Made by a program: the position numbers and the translations under genes. This document shows, in pieces, positions 12,535-23,408 of a stretch of DNA of 64,000 nucleotides. The notes beneath the pieces are model-generated. The model did not search any database. It was not told the origin of the DNA and saw nothing but the letters and a program-made list of their open reading frames with translations. Location of the stretch: the NCBI GenBank assembly GCA_964036315.1, contig CAXIWW010000817.1, positions 9,459,501 to 9,523,500 of the forward strand, in the 5' to 3' direction. Numbering within the stretch: the first letter of the stretch is position 1; every line of letters starts with the position of its first letter. This DNA is from Acanthosepion esculentum. Taxonomy: Eukaryota; Mollusca; Cephalopoda; Sepiida; Sepiidae.

Positions 12535-13206
12535 CCCACGTAAACGACCCACATTCACAGAAAGTCACACGCAGAAGACCCCCAGTCCCAGAAAGTCCCA
12601 CGCAGACGATCCCCAGTTCTACAAAGTACCAAGCAGACGACCCCCCACCCAGGAGACAGTCCCATAAAGTCCCACGCAGACGACCACCAGTCCACGAAAG
12701 TCCCACGCAGACGACCCCCTCGTCCCAGAAAGTCTAACGCAGACCACCCCCAGTCCCAGAAAGTCCCACACAGACGACCCCCAGTCCCAGAAAGTCCCTT
12801 GCAGACGACCCCCAGTCCCAGAATGTCCCACGAAGACGATACCCAACCCAGGAGACAATCCCAGAAAGTCCCACGCAGACGACCCCCACACAGGAGACAG
12901 TCCCAGAATGTCCCACGTAAACGACCCACATTCACAGAAAGTCACACGCAGAAGACCCCCAGCCCAGAAAGTCCCACGCAGACGACACAACACACAGGAG
13001 ACAGTTCTCAGAAAGTCCAAAACAGACGACCCCCCACCCAGGAGACAGTCCCAGAAAGTTCCACGCAGACGACCCCGACTCCAAGAAAGTCCCACGCAGA
13101 AGGCCCCCAGTCCCAGAAAGTCCGACGTAGACGACCCCAGTCCCAAAAAGTCCCACGCAGACGGCTCCCCACCCAGGAGACAGTCCCAGAAAGTCCCACG
13201 TAGACG

Positions 13207-13860
13207 ACCCCCAGTCACAGAAAATCCCACGCAGAGGTGCCCCCCACCCAGGAGCCAGTCCCAGAAAGTTCCAAAAAGACGACCCCCCCACCCAGGAGAC
13301 AGTCCCAGAAAGTCCCACGCAGACGACCCCCAGTCCCAGAAAGTCCCACGCAGACAACCCCCAGTCCCACAAAGTCCCACGCAGACGACACCGCACCCAG
13401 GAGACTGTCCGAGACAGACCCACGCAGACGACCCACTGTCCCAGAAAGTCCCACGCAGACGAGTCCCACCCAGGAAACAGTCCCAGAAAGTCCAACGCAG
13501 ACGACCCCAGTCCCAGAAAGTCCAACGCAGACGGCCCCCCACGCAGGAGACAGTCCCAGAAAGTCCCACGCAGACGAACCCCAGTCACAGAAAATCCCAC
13601 GCATACGTGCCCCCCACCCAGGAGCCAGTCCCAGAAAGTCCCAAAAAGACAACCCCCCACCCAGGAGACAGTCCCAGAAAGTCCCACGCAGACGACCCCC
13701 AGTCCCAGAAAGTCCCACGCAGACAACCCCCAGTCCCACAAAGTCCCACGCAGACGACACCGCACCCAGGAGACTGTCCCAGACAGACCCACGCAGACGA
13801 ACCAGTGTCCCAGAAAGTCCCACGCAGACGAGTCCCCACCAAGGAAAGAGTCCCAGAAAG
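13207..13860 (-). repeat. ~370-bp duplicated segment of A
   Basis: The run beginning CAGTCACAGAAAATCCCACG, followed by a GTGCCCCCCACCCAGGAGCC unit, a CAAAAAGAC unit, CAACCCCCAGTCCCACAAAG and CACCGCACCCAGGAGACTG, starts at 13212 and again at 13582. Inverted counterparts appear in the A-fwd block at about 45.15-45.56 kb, so the variant series existed before the two arms separated. Confidence 0.75.
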
Positions 13861-15229
13861 TCCCACGCAGACGACCAACCACCCAGGAGAGAGTCCCAGA
13901 AGGACCCACGCAGACGACCCGCAGTCCCAGAAATTCCAACGCAGACGACCCCCAGTCCCAGAAAGACCCATGCAGACGACCCCCCCCACCAAGGAGACAG
14001 CCCCAGAAAGTCCCACGCAGACGAAACACCTCCCAGGAGACAGTCCCAGAAAGTCCCATGCAGACGACCCCCCCACCCATGAGACAGTCCCAGAAAGTCC
14101 CACGCAGACGACACCCCCCCACCAAGGAGACAGCCCCAGAAAGTATCACGCAGACGAAACACCTCCCAGGAGACAGTCCCAGAAAGACCCACGCAGACGA
14201 CCCCCAGTCCCAGAAAGTCCCACGCAGACGACTCCCCACACAGGAGACAGTCCCAGAAAGTCCCACGCAGAAGACCGCCCACCCAGGAGAGAGTCCAAGA
14301 AAGACCCACGCAGACGACCCCGAGTCACAGAAAGTCCCATGCCGACGACACCCCACCCAGGAGACAGTCCCAGATATCCCAAGCAGACGACCCCCACCCA
14401 GGAGATAGTCCCAGAATGTCCAACGCAGACGAGCCCCAGTCGAAGAAAGTCCCACGCAGACGACACCCAGACAGGAGACAGTCCCAGAAAGTCCCACGCA
14501 GACGACCCCCCACCCAGGAGACAGTCCCATTATGTCCCACGCAGACGAGCCCCCAGTCCAAGAAAGTCCCACACAGACGACCCTCACCAAGGAGACAGTC
14601 CCAGAAAGTCCCACGCAGACGACACCCACCCAGGAGACAGTCCCATAAAGTCCCACGCAGACGACCCCCCGACCCAGGAAGTCCCATGCAGACGACCCCC
14701 ACCCAGGAGACAGTCCCAGAATGTCCCACGCAGACGACCCCCAGTCCAAGAAAATCCAACGCAGACGGACACCCACCCAGGAGACAGTCCCAGAATGTCC
14801 CACGCAGACGACCCCCCACCCAGGAGACACTCCCAGAAAGTCCACGCAGACGACCCCCAGTCCCAGAAAGTCCCACGCAGACGATCCCCCACCCAGGAGA
14901 CAGTCCCAGAAAGTCCCAAACAGACGACCCCCACCCAGGAGACAATCCCAGAAAGTCAGACTCAGACGACCCCCTGTCCCAGAAAGTCCCATGCAGAGGA
15001 GCCACCACCCAGGAGACTGTCCAAGAAAGTCCCACGCAGACGACCTCCAGTCCAAGAAAGTCTCATGCAGACGAGCCCCCACCCAGGAGACAGTGCCAGA
15101 ATGTCCCACGCAGACGAACACCAGACCCAGAAAGTCCCACTCAGACGACCCCCCACCCAGGAGACAGACCCAGAAAGGCCCAAGCAAACGACCTCCAGTC
15201 CCAGAAAGTCCCATGCGGACGACCCCCCA

Positions 15230-15255
15230 CCCAAGAGACAGGCTGCTACAAGCCG
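15230..15255. other. A/B satellite junction, left copy
   Basis: The C-rich A array ends in a GAGACAG unit and runs directly into B at GCTGCTACAAGCCGAATACG. The reverse complement of this exact join is found at 43185 on the other arm, so the fusion is one event seen twice. B consensus at this point would be CTCAGGCTGCTAC and A would be GAGACAGTCCC, leaving about 2 bp of possible microhomology. Confidence 0.9.
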
Positions 15256-16537
15256 AATACGCCTGGCTCTTTTGTGAAACTGCCTTGCAAGCAATCTCAG
15301 GCCGCTACAAGTCGACATCTCCTGTCTCTTTTGTGACAACTGCCTTACAAGAAATCTCATGCTGCTTCAAGCCGAATTCTCCTGGCGCTTTTGTCACAAC
15401 TGCCTTACAAGCAATGTCATGCGGCTACGAGCCGACTTCTCTTGGCTCTTATGTGAAAACTGCCTTACAAGTAATCTCAGGCTGCTACAAGCCGAATTCT
15501 TCTGGCGCTTTTGTGACAACTGCCTTACAAGCAATTTCAGACTGCCGCCAGTACAGTTCTCCTGACTTTTTATGCCAATTGACTTAAAAGCAATCCCAGG
15601 CGTCTACGTGCCGATTTCTCCTGGCTCTTTTGTGGTAACTGCCTTACAAGCAATCTCAGGCTGCTACAAGCCGAATTCTCCTGGTTCTATTGTGACAACA
15701 GCCTTACAAGTAATCTCAGGCTGCAGCAATCCCAGTTCTCCTAGCTTTTTGTGCCAATTGCCTTACAAGCAATCCCAGGCGGCTACAAGCCGATTTCTCC
15801 TGGCTCATTTGTGGCAACTGCCTTACAAGCAATATCTGGCTGATGCATGCGGAATTCTCCTGGCTCTTTTGCGCAAATTGCCTTACAAGCAATCCCAGGC
15901 GTCTACGAGCCGACTTCTCTTGTCGCTTTTGTGAAAACTGCTTTAAGAGAAATCTCAGGCTGCTACAAAACGACATCTCCTGTCTCTTTTTTTAAAAATG
16001 CCTTACAATCAATCTCAGCCTGCTACAAGCCGAATACGCCTGGCTCTTTTGTGAATCTGCCTTGCAAGCAATCTCAGGCCGCTACAAATCGACATCTCCT
16101 GTCTCTTTTGTGACAACAGCCTTACAAGCAATCTCAGGCTGCTGCAAGACGAATTCTCCTGGATCTTTTGTGCAAATTGCCTTACAAGCAATCCCAGGCT
16201 GCTACAAATCGACATCTCCTGGCTCTTTGTGGCAACTGCCTTACAAACAATCTCAGTCTGCCGCCAGGACTGTTCTCCTGACTTTTTGTGCCAATTGCCG
16301 AAAAAGCAATCCCAGGCGGCTACGTGCCGATTTCTTCTGGCTCTTTTGCGGTAACTGCCTTACAAGCAATCTCAGGCTACTACAAGCCGAATTCTCCTGG
16401 TTCTATTGTGACAACTGCCTTGCAAGCAATCTCAGGCTGCAGCAATCCCAATACTCCTAGCTTTTTGTGCCAATTGCCTTACAAGCAATTCCACGCGGCT
16501 ACGAGCCGAATTCTCCTGGCTCATTTGTGGCAACTGC
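15242..16537 (+). repeat. Satellite B block, plus orientation
   Basis: This is a tandem array of units close to 60 bp. Each has the form CTTACAAGCAATCTCAGGCT, then GCTACAAGCCGAATTCTCCT, then GGCTCTTTTGTGACAACTGC. Because 60 is divisible by 3, a 20-residue peptide phase repeats in each frame (for example ALQAISGCYKPNSPGSFVTT), and all three frames of this strand stay open over many units. That is expected from a stop-free repeat and is not evidence of a gene. Units vary in order (GGCGCTTTT, TCTCTTTTG, CCAATTGCC and others). The first part matches the reverse complement of 43185 leftwards, but lacks about two units (around 120 bp) that the other arm has. Confidence 0.93.
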
Positions 16538-16950
16538 TTGTAAGGCAATTGGCACAAAAAGCTAGGAGAACTGGGATTGCTGCAGCCTGAGATTACTTGT
16601 AAGGCTGTTGTCCCAATAGAACCAGGACAATTCGGCTTGTAGCAGCCTGAGATTGCTTGTAAGGCAGTTACCACAAAAGAGCCAGGAGAAATCGGCACGT
16701 AGACGCCTGGGATTGCTTTTAAGTCAATTGGCATAAAAAGTCAGGAGAACTGTCCTGGCGGCAGTCTAAAATTGCTTGTGAGGCAGTTGTCACAAAAGCG
16801 CCAGAAGAATTCGGCTTGTAGCAGCCTGAGATTACTTGTAAGGCAGTTTTCACATAAGAGCCAAGAGAAGTCGGCTCGTAGCCGCATTACATTGCTTGTA
16901 AGGCAGTTGTGACAAAAGCGCCAGGAGAATTCGGCTTGAAGCAGCATGAG
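15359..16950. repeat. Local inverted repeat within B
   Basis: The variant series at about 15359-15780 (GCTGCTTCAAGCCGAATTC, a TGCGGCTACGAGCCGAC unit and CTGCCGCCAGTACAG) returns in reverse complement at about 16550-16947, with roughly 0.75 kb of loop sequence between. Only occasional differences are visible, for example GTACAG against the complement of CTGTCC. The right half is also a close direct match to about 42540-42960 in the other arm. Confidence 0.8.
16528..16548. other. Strand switch inside satellite B, left arm
   Basis: Plus-oriented B ends at GTGGCAACTGC and continues as minus-oriented B from TTGTAAGGCAATTGGC. The two orientations share TGC at the join. The matching position on the other arm (about 41770) continues without a switch, so this inversion is specific to the left arm. 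Confidence 0.85.
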
Positions 16951-17202
16951 ATTTCTTGTAAGGCAGTTGTCACAAAAGTGACAGGAGATGTCGACTTGTA
17001 GCGGCCTGAGATTGCTTGCAAGGCAGGTGTCACAAAAGAGCCAGGCGTATTCGGATTGTAGCAGCCTGAGATTGATTTTGCGCAGTTTTCACAGAAGAGC
17101 CAGCAGGTGTGGGCTTGTATCAGCCTGAGATTGCTTGTAAGGCAGTTTTCACAAAAGAGCCAGGAATTGCCGTTTTGTAGCAGCCTGAGATTGCTTGTAA
17201 GG
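16538..17202 (-). repeat. Satellite B block, minus orientation
   Basis: This is about 11 units of B reading GCTTGTAAGGCAGTTGTCAC and so on. The first ~490 bp follow the variant order of 42.54-42.99 kb. From about 17028 the variants change to those found next to the B/C boundary at 38150-38300 and 52030-52180: GGCAGGTGTCAC, GATTGATTTTGCGCAG, and the unit with CCAGCAGGTGTGGGCTTG. The block is thus a splice of two B contexts joined in register. Confidence 0.9.
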
Positions 17203-17298
17203 GATTTTTCATTTGGTCAATTTATGTAGATCAAATTGTGTGCAATTATTTGATTTGTCTATATTTACAGGGATTTTTCATTTGCTCAGATAGTAAAA
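17203..17298 (-). repeat. Short minus-oriented satellite C stub
   Basis: This is about 96 bp of C in the orientation GGGATTTTTCATTTG ... TTTGCTCAGATAGTAAAA, joined to B at the GTAAGG/GGATTTTTC boundary. It contains a duplicated GGATTTTTCATTTG motif. Its mirror copy, with the same extra TCAATTTATGTAGA segment, is at 38050-38146. Confidence 0.85.
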
Positions 17299-17305
17299 AT
17301 ATTTC
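17290..17305. other. Strand switch inside satellite C, left arm
   Basis: Minus-oriented C (TCAGATAGTAAAA) passes into plus-oriented C (ATATTTCTTTTACTGG) through a run of A residues common to both. The identical fusion, reverse complemented, is at about 38049. It therefore predates the arm duplication. Confidence 0.85.
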
Positions 17306-19098
17306 TTTTACTGGAAAAAAGTTATAAACAAGTGAAATATGACTGATTTCCCAGTTTAGGTCCGCCTTACAATTTCCGCAAATGAGACAAGTCCCCATAC
17401 CGTTGAATTACAACTCGACTCTATTCAAGGTGTCGAAAAAATTTCGACTCGACTCTAATCAAGGTGTCGAAAAAACTTTTGTAATTATGGAAAAGGCAAG
17501 AAATTCTCGACAATTGGACAGCAATATTTTGTGGATTGTATAAAAAGGAAAAATTACAAATGCATTCTTATTGTGCACACTGGAATTCGGACGCTGTAAA
17601 TTGTCAGACGACATACCGGGCACATGGTGAATGCTGTACTTTTTACTATCTGAGCAAATGAAAAATCCCTGTATACATAGACTAATCAAATAATTGCACA
17701 CAATTTGATTCCCATTTTGAAAATATTTCTTTTACTGGAAAAAGTTATAAACAAGTGAAATATGACAGATTTCCCAGTTTAGGGCCGCATGACAATTTCC
17801 GCAAATGAGCTAACACAAATCCCCATACCTTTGAATTTCGACTCGACTCTAATCAAAGTGTCGAAAAAACATTTGTAATTATGAATAAGGCAAGATATTC
17901 ACGAAAATTGGACAGCAATATTTTGTGGATTCTATAAAAATGCAAAATTAGAATTGCAGTCTTATTGTGCACACTGGAATTCGGACGCTGTAAATTGTCA
18001 GACGACATACCGCGCACATGGTGAAAGCTGTACTTTTTACTATCTGAGCAAATGAAAAATCCCTGTAAACATAGACCAACCAAATAATTGCACACAATTT
18101 GATACCCATTTTGAAAATATTTCTTTTACTGGAAAAAAGTTATGAACAAGTGAATTATGACTGATTACCCAGTTTAGGTCAGCATGACAATTTCCGCAAA
18201 TGAGCTAACACAAGTCCCCATACCTTTGAATTTGGCTTCGAATCTATTCAAGGTGTCGAAAAAACTTTTGTAATTATGGATAAGGTAAGAAATTCCCGAC
18301 AATTGGACACCAATATTTTGTGGATTCTATAAAAAAGAAAATTACAAATGCAATCGTATTGTGCTCACTGGAATTCGGACGCTGTAAATTGTCAGACGAC
18401 ATACCGCGCACATGGTGAAAGCTGTACTTTTTACATTCTGACCAAATGAAAAATCCCTGTATACATAGACAAATCAAATAATTGCAAACAATTTGATACC
18501 CATTTTGAAAATATTTCTTTTACTCGAAAAAAGTTATAAACAGGTGAAATATGACTGATTACCCAGTTTAAATCCGCATGACAATTTCCGCAAATGAGCT
18601 AACACATGTCCCCATACCGTTTAATTTCGCCTCGACTCTATTCAAGGTGTCGAATTACTTTTGTGATTATGGATAAGGCAAGAAATTCCCGAGAATTGGA
18701 CAGCAATATTTTGAGGATTCTATAAAAAAGAAAAATTAGAAATGGAGTCTTATTGTGCACACTGGAATTCGGACGCTGTAAATTGTCAGACGACATACCG
18801 CGCACATGGTGAAAGCTGTACTATTTACTATCTGAGTAAAAGAAAAATCCCTGTATACATACAAAAATCAAAAAATGCACACAATTTGATACACATTATG
18901 AAAATATTTCTTTTACTGGAAAAAAGTTATAATCACGTGAATTATGAATGATTACCCAGTTTAGGTCCGCATGACAATTTCCGCAAATGAGCTAACACAA
19001 GTCCCCATACGCTTGAATTTCGCCTCGACTCTATTCAATGTGTCGAAAAAACTTTTGTAATTATGGATAAGGTAAGAAATTCCCGACAATTGGACACC
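17299..19098 (+). repeat. Satellite C array, plus orientation, ~4.6 units
   Basis: This is an AT-rich tandem repeat. The landmark CCCAGTTTA falls at 17350, 17773, 18168, 18562 and 18955, spacing 423, 395, 394 and 393 bp, so the unit is about 394 bp. The first interval is longer because an internal piece ending GGTGTCGAAAAAA is duplicated at about 17418-17475. Units carry conserved landmarks GGAATTCGGACGCTGTAAAT, CAGACGACATACC, TTTCCGCAAATGAGCTAAC and ACTGGAAAAAAGTTAT. On the minus strand most units hold an open frame of 67-80 codons in the same position. I do not recognise the family or any transposon ends. Copies differ by a few percent. Confidence 0.94.
17418..17475. repeat. ~29-bp internal duplication in a C unit
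   Basis: The segment CGACTCTATTCAAGGTGTCG is immediately followed by a second version with CTAATC in place of CTATTC, lengthening this unit by about 29 bp. The same duplication, reverse complemented, is at about 37873-37927. It marks the same ancestral unit in both arms. Confidence 0.85.
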
Positions 19099-19110
19099 AG
19101 CAGATCAGAG
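19088..19110. other. C/D satellite junction, left copy
   Basis: C ends in TTGGACACCA and D starts with GCAGATCAGAGGCC. The normal continuations are GGACACCAATATT for C and GGAAACCAACAGATCAG for D, so both share GGA-ACCA and the join could have formed through that short homology. The same join in reverse complement is at 37029. Confidence 0.88.
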
Positions 19111-22100
19111 GCCATGCTGCCTGACGTAGTCTAAAATCTTACATTGGACGCTCAAATATGGACCGGAAACCAACATATCAGAGGCCATGCTGCTGGACGT
19201 AGTTTATCTTTTTACATTAGACGCTCAGATATGGACCAGAAACCAAGAGATCAGAATCATGGCTGCTGGACATAGTGTATCATCTTACACAAGACGCTCA
19301 AATATGGAACGGAAGCCAACAGTTCGGAGGCCATACTGCTGGACGTAGTCTAAAATCTTATATTACACGCTCATATATGGACCGGGAACCAACAGATCAG
19401 AGTCCATTCAGCTGGACGTAGTTTATCTTTTTACATTAGACGCTCAAATATGCACCATAAACCAACAGATCAGAATCATGGCTGCTGGACGTAGTGTATC
19501 ATCTTACATAAGACGCTCAAATATGGACCGGAAGCCAACAAGTCAGAGGCAATGCTGCTGGCCGTAGTCTCAAATCTTACATTAGACGCTCAAATATGGA
19601 CCGGAAACCAACAGATCAGAGGCCATGCTGCTGGGCGTAGTTTATCTTTTAACAACAGGCGCTCAAATATGCACGAGAAAAAAACAGATCAGAATCATGG
19701 CTGCTTGACGTAGTGTATCATCTTACACAAGACGCTCAAATATGGACCGGAATCTAAAATGTCTGAGGCCATGATGCTGGACGTAGTTTATCATTTTACA
19801 TTAGACGTTCAAATATGCACCAGAAACCAAGAGATCAGAAACAGGGCTGCTGGACGTAGTGTATCATCTTACACAAGACGCTCAAATATGGACCGGAAGC
19901 TAAAAGATCATATGCCATGCTTCTTGACGTATTCTAAAATCTTACATTAGACGCTCAAACATGGACGAGAAACCAACATATCAGAGGCCATGCTGCTGGA
20001 GGTAGTTTATCTATTTACATTAGACGCTCAAATATGTACAGAAACGAACAGATCAGAATAATGTCTGCTGGACGTAGTGTATCATCTTACACAAGGCGCT
20101 CAAATATGGACCGGAAGCCAACATGTCAGAGGCCATGCAGCTGCATGTAGTCCAAAATCTTACATTAGACTCTCAAATATGGTCCTGAAACCAAGTGATC
20201 AGAGGCCATGCTGCTGGACGTAGTTTATCTTTTTACATTAGACGTTTAAATATGCACCAGAAACCAACAGATCAGAATCATGGCTGCTGGACGTAGTGTA
20301 TCATCTTACACAAGACGCTCAAATATAGACCGGAAGCCTACAGGTCAGAGGCCATGCTGCTGGACGTAGTCTAAAATCTTACATTAGACGCTAAAATATG
20401 GAACGGAAACCAACAGATCTGCGGCCATGCTGCTGGACGTAGTTTATCTTTTTACATTAGACGCTCAATTATGCACCAGAAACCAAGAGATCAGAAACAG
20501 GGCTGCTGGACGTAGTGTATCATCTTACACAAGACGCTCAAATATGGACCGGAAGCCAACAGGTCAGAGGCCATGATGCTGAACGTAGTCTAAAATCTGA
20601 CTTTAGACGCTCAAATATGGACCGGAAACCAACAGATCAGAGGCCATGCTGCTGGACGTAGTTTATATTTTTACATAAGAAGCTCAAATATGTACCAGAA
20701 ACCAACAGAGCAGAATTATGGCTGCTGGACGTAGTGTATCATCTTACACAAGACGCTCAAATATTGACCGGAAGTTAACAGGTCAGAAGGCATGCTGCTG
20801 GACGTAGTCTAAAATCTTACATTAGACGCTCAAATATGGACCGGAAAAAAACAGATCAGAGGCCATGCTGCTGGACGTAGTTTATCTTTTTACATTAGAC
20901 GTTCAAATAAGCACCAGAAACAAGATATCAGAAACAGGGCTGCTGGACGTAGTGTATAATCTTACACAAGAAGCTCAAATATGGACCGGAACCCAACAGG
21001 TCAGAGGCAATGCTGCTGGACGTAGTCTAAAATCTTACATTAGATGCACAAATATGGACGGGAAACCAACAGATCAGATGCCATGCTGCTGGACGTAGTT
21101 TATCTTTTTACATTAGAAGCTCAAATATGTACCAGAAACCAAGAAATCAGAATCATGGCTGCTGGACGTAGTTTATCAGCTTACACACGACGCTCAAATA
21201 TGGACCGGAAGCTAACAGGTCAGAGGCCATGCTGCTGGACGTATTCTGAAATCTTACATTAGACGCTCAAATATGGACCGGAAACCAACAGATCAGAGGC
21301 CATGCTACTGAACGTAGTTTATATTTCTACATTAGATGCTCAAATATGCACCAGAAAGCAAGAGATCAGAAACAGGGCTGCTGGACGTAGTGTATCATCT
21401 TACACAAGACGCTCAAATATGGACCGGAAGCTAACAGGTCAGAGGCCATGCTGCTGGGCGTAGTCTAAAATCTTACATTAGAAGCTCAAATATGCACCGG
21501 AAACCAACAGATCAGAGGCCATGCTGCTGGACGTAGTTTATCTTTTTATATTAGACGCTCAAATATGCACCAGAAACCAACAGATCACAAACAGGGCTGC
21601 TGGACGTAGTGTATCATCTTACAGAAGACGCTCAAATATGGACCGGAAGCCAACAGGTCAGAGGCCATTCTGCTGGACGTAGTTTATATTTCTACATTAG
21701 ATGCTCAAATATGCACCAGAAAGCAAGAGATCAGAAACAGGGCTGTTCGACCAAGTGTTTCATCTTACACAAGACGCTCAAATATGGACCGGAAGCTAAC
21801 AGGTCAGAGGCAATGCTGCTGGGCGTAGTCTAAAATCTTACATTAGACGCTCAAATATGCACCGGAATCCAACAGATAAGAAGCCATGCTGCCGGACGTA
21901 GTTTTTATTTTTACATTAGAAGCTCAAATATGTACCAGAAACTAACAGATCAGAATCATGGCTGCTGGACGTAGTGTATCATCTTACACAAGACGCTCAA
22001 ATATGGACCGGAAGCCAACAGATCACAGGCAATGCTGCTGCATGTAGTCTAAAATCTTACATTAGACGCTCAAATATGGACCGGAAACCAACAGAGCAGA

Positions 22101-23408
22101 GGCCATGCTGCTGGTCGTAGTTTATCTTTTTAAATTAGACGCTCAAATATGCACCAGAAACCAACAGATCAGAAACTGGGCTGCTGGACGTAGTGTATCA
22201 TCTTACAGAAGACGCTCAAATAATGACCGGAAGCCAACAGGTCAGAGGCCATGCTGCTGGACGTAGTCTAAAATCTTACATTAGACGCACAAATATGGAA
22301 GGGAAACCAATAGATCAGATGCCATGCTGCTGGAGGTAGTTTATCTTTTTACATTAGAAGCTCAAATATGTACCAGAAACAAACAGATCAGAATCATGGC
22401 TGCTGGACGTAGTGTATGACCTTACACAAGACGCTCAAATATGGACCGGAAGCCAACAGCTCAGAGACGATTCTGCTGGAGGGAGTCTAAAATCTTACAT
22501 TAGACGCTCAAATATGGTCCGGAAACCAACAGATCAGAGCCTGTGCTGCTGGTCGTAGTTTACCTTTTTACATTAGACGCTCAAAATATGGACCGGAAAC
22601 CAACAGATCAGAGGCCATGCTGCTGGTCGTAGTTTATCTTTTTACATTAGACGCTCAAATATGCACCAGAAACCAACAGATCAGAATCATGGCTGCTGGA
22701 CGTAGTGTATCATCTTACACAAGACGCTCATATATGTACCGGAAACAAACAGATCAGAGGCCATGCTGCGGGACGTAGTTTATCTTTTTACATTAGTCGC
22801 TCATATATGCACCAGAAACCAAGAGATCAGAAACAGGGATGCTAGACGTAGTGTATCATCTCACACAAGACGCTCAAATGTGAACCGGAAACCAACAGAT
22901 CAGAGGCCATGCTGCTGGTTGTACTTTATCTTTTTACATTAAACGCTCAAATATGCACAAGAAACCAAGAGATCAGAAACAGGGCTGCTGGACGTAGTGT
23001 ATCATCTTACACAAGACGCTCAAATATGCACCAGAAACCAACAGATCAGAATCATGGCTGGTGGACTTAGTGTATCATCTTAGACAAGACGCTCAAATAT
23101 GGACCGGAAGACAACAGGTCAGAGGCCATGCTGCTGGACGTCATGTAATATCTTACATTAGGGGCTCAAAGATAGACCGGAAACCAACAGATCAGAGGCC
23201 ATGCTGCTGGACGTAGTTTATCTTTTTATATTAGACGCTCAAATATGCACCAGAAACCAACAGATCAGAAACAGTGCTGCTGCACGTAGTTTATCATGTT
23301 ACACAAGACGCTCAAATATGGACCGGAAGCCAACAGGTCAGAGGCCATGCTGCTGGACGTAGTCTAAAATCTTACATTAGACGCTCAAATATGGACCTGA
23401 ACTGAGCG
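19099..23408 (+). repeat. Satellite D block, plus orientation
   Basis: This is a tandem array of a 73-bp monomer ending in GCTGCTGGACGTAG. Three monomer types alternate: a (TTTATCTTTTTACATTAGAC, with GCACCAGAAACC and AATCATGG or AAACAGGG), b (TGTATCATCTTACACAAGAC, with GGACCGGAAGCC and GGTCAGAGG) and c (TCTAAAATCTTACATTAGAC, with GGACCGGAAACC). The a-b-c trimer is 219 bp, a multiple of 3, so short frames of 60-100 codons stay open and recur. The trimer order is broken in places by loss or gain of single monomers. About 59 monomers are present. No unique DNA is embedded. Confidence 0.95.

Larger units (their letters stand above)
1064..15241 (-). repeat. Satellite A block, C-rich strand shown
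   Basis: This is the same A minisatellite in reverse orientation, about 14.2 kb long. The 31-bp unit (AGTCCCAGAAAGTCCCACGC plus AGACGACCCCC) contains about 14 C, 9 A, 6 G and only 2 T. Long units add ACCCAGGAGAC ahead of it. Very low T on this strand removes TAA, TAG and TGA, and very low A on the other strand does the same there, so long open frames appear on both strands. Because 31 is not a multiple of 3, each frame cycles through the same three peptide phases (SPRKSHADD, QKVPRRRPP and ESPTQTTP-like). That is the pattern of a non-coding repeat read through, not of a maintained protein. Variants such as AACGCAG, CATGCAG and CCCGCACCC mark internal segmental duplications listed separately. 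No unique sequence interrupts the block. Confidence 0.96.

Noticed and set aside
12908..15277. Very long open frames (500-1,100 codons) on both strands of satellite A as candidate Pro/Arg-rich or Gly/Trp-rich proteins
   Set aside because: They occur in all frames and on both strands, cross from A into B or across strand switches, and follow from the lack of T or A in the unit. No domain, start context or frame preservation is visible.
15242..16537. Relationship between families (31 + 42 = 73 bp, hinting that D is an A dimer)
   Set aside because: The consensus sequences of A and D show no alignable similarity; the sum appears to be a coincidence.
17280..17310. Assembly fold-back as the cause of the mirrored structure
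   Set aside because: The arms differ by substitutions and by many whole-unit gains and losses, and the third series has its own junctions. A simple fold-back artefact would give near-identical arms. Individual joins still deserve confirmation with raw reads.
19051..19085. Strong splice-donor-like sequence (AAG|GTAAGA) in each plus-oriented C unit
   Set aside because: It lies on the strand opposite to the acceptor-like TTTACAG and to the recurring short frame, so no exon model can be built from it.
17299..19098. Family C as an LTR, SINE or MITE
   Set aside because: I see no terminal inverted repeats, target-site duplications, A/B boxes, poly-A tail or reverse-transcriptase-like frame. Units are head to tail with a fixed ~394-bp period.
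19099..23408. CRISPR-like array of D or B units
   Set aside because: There are no constant repeats separated by unique spacers; the whole unit repeats and varies. Unit length, array size and surrounding families are those of eukaryotic satellites, and there are no cas genes.
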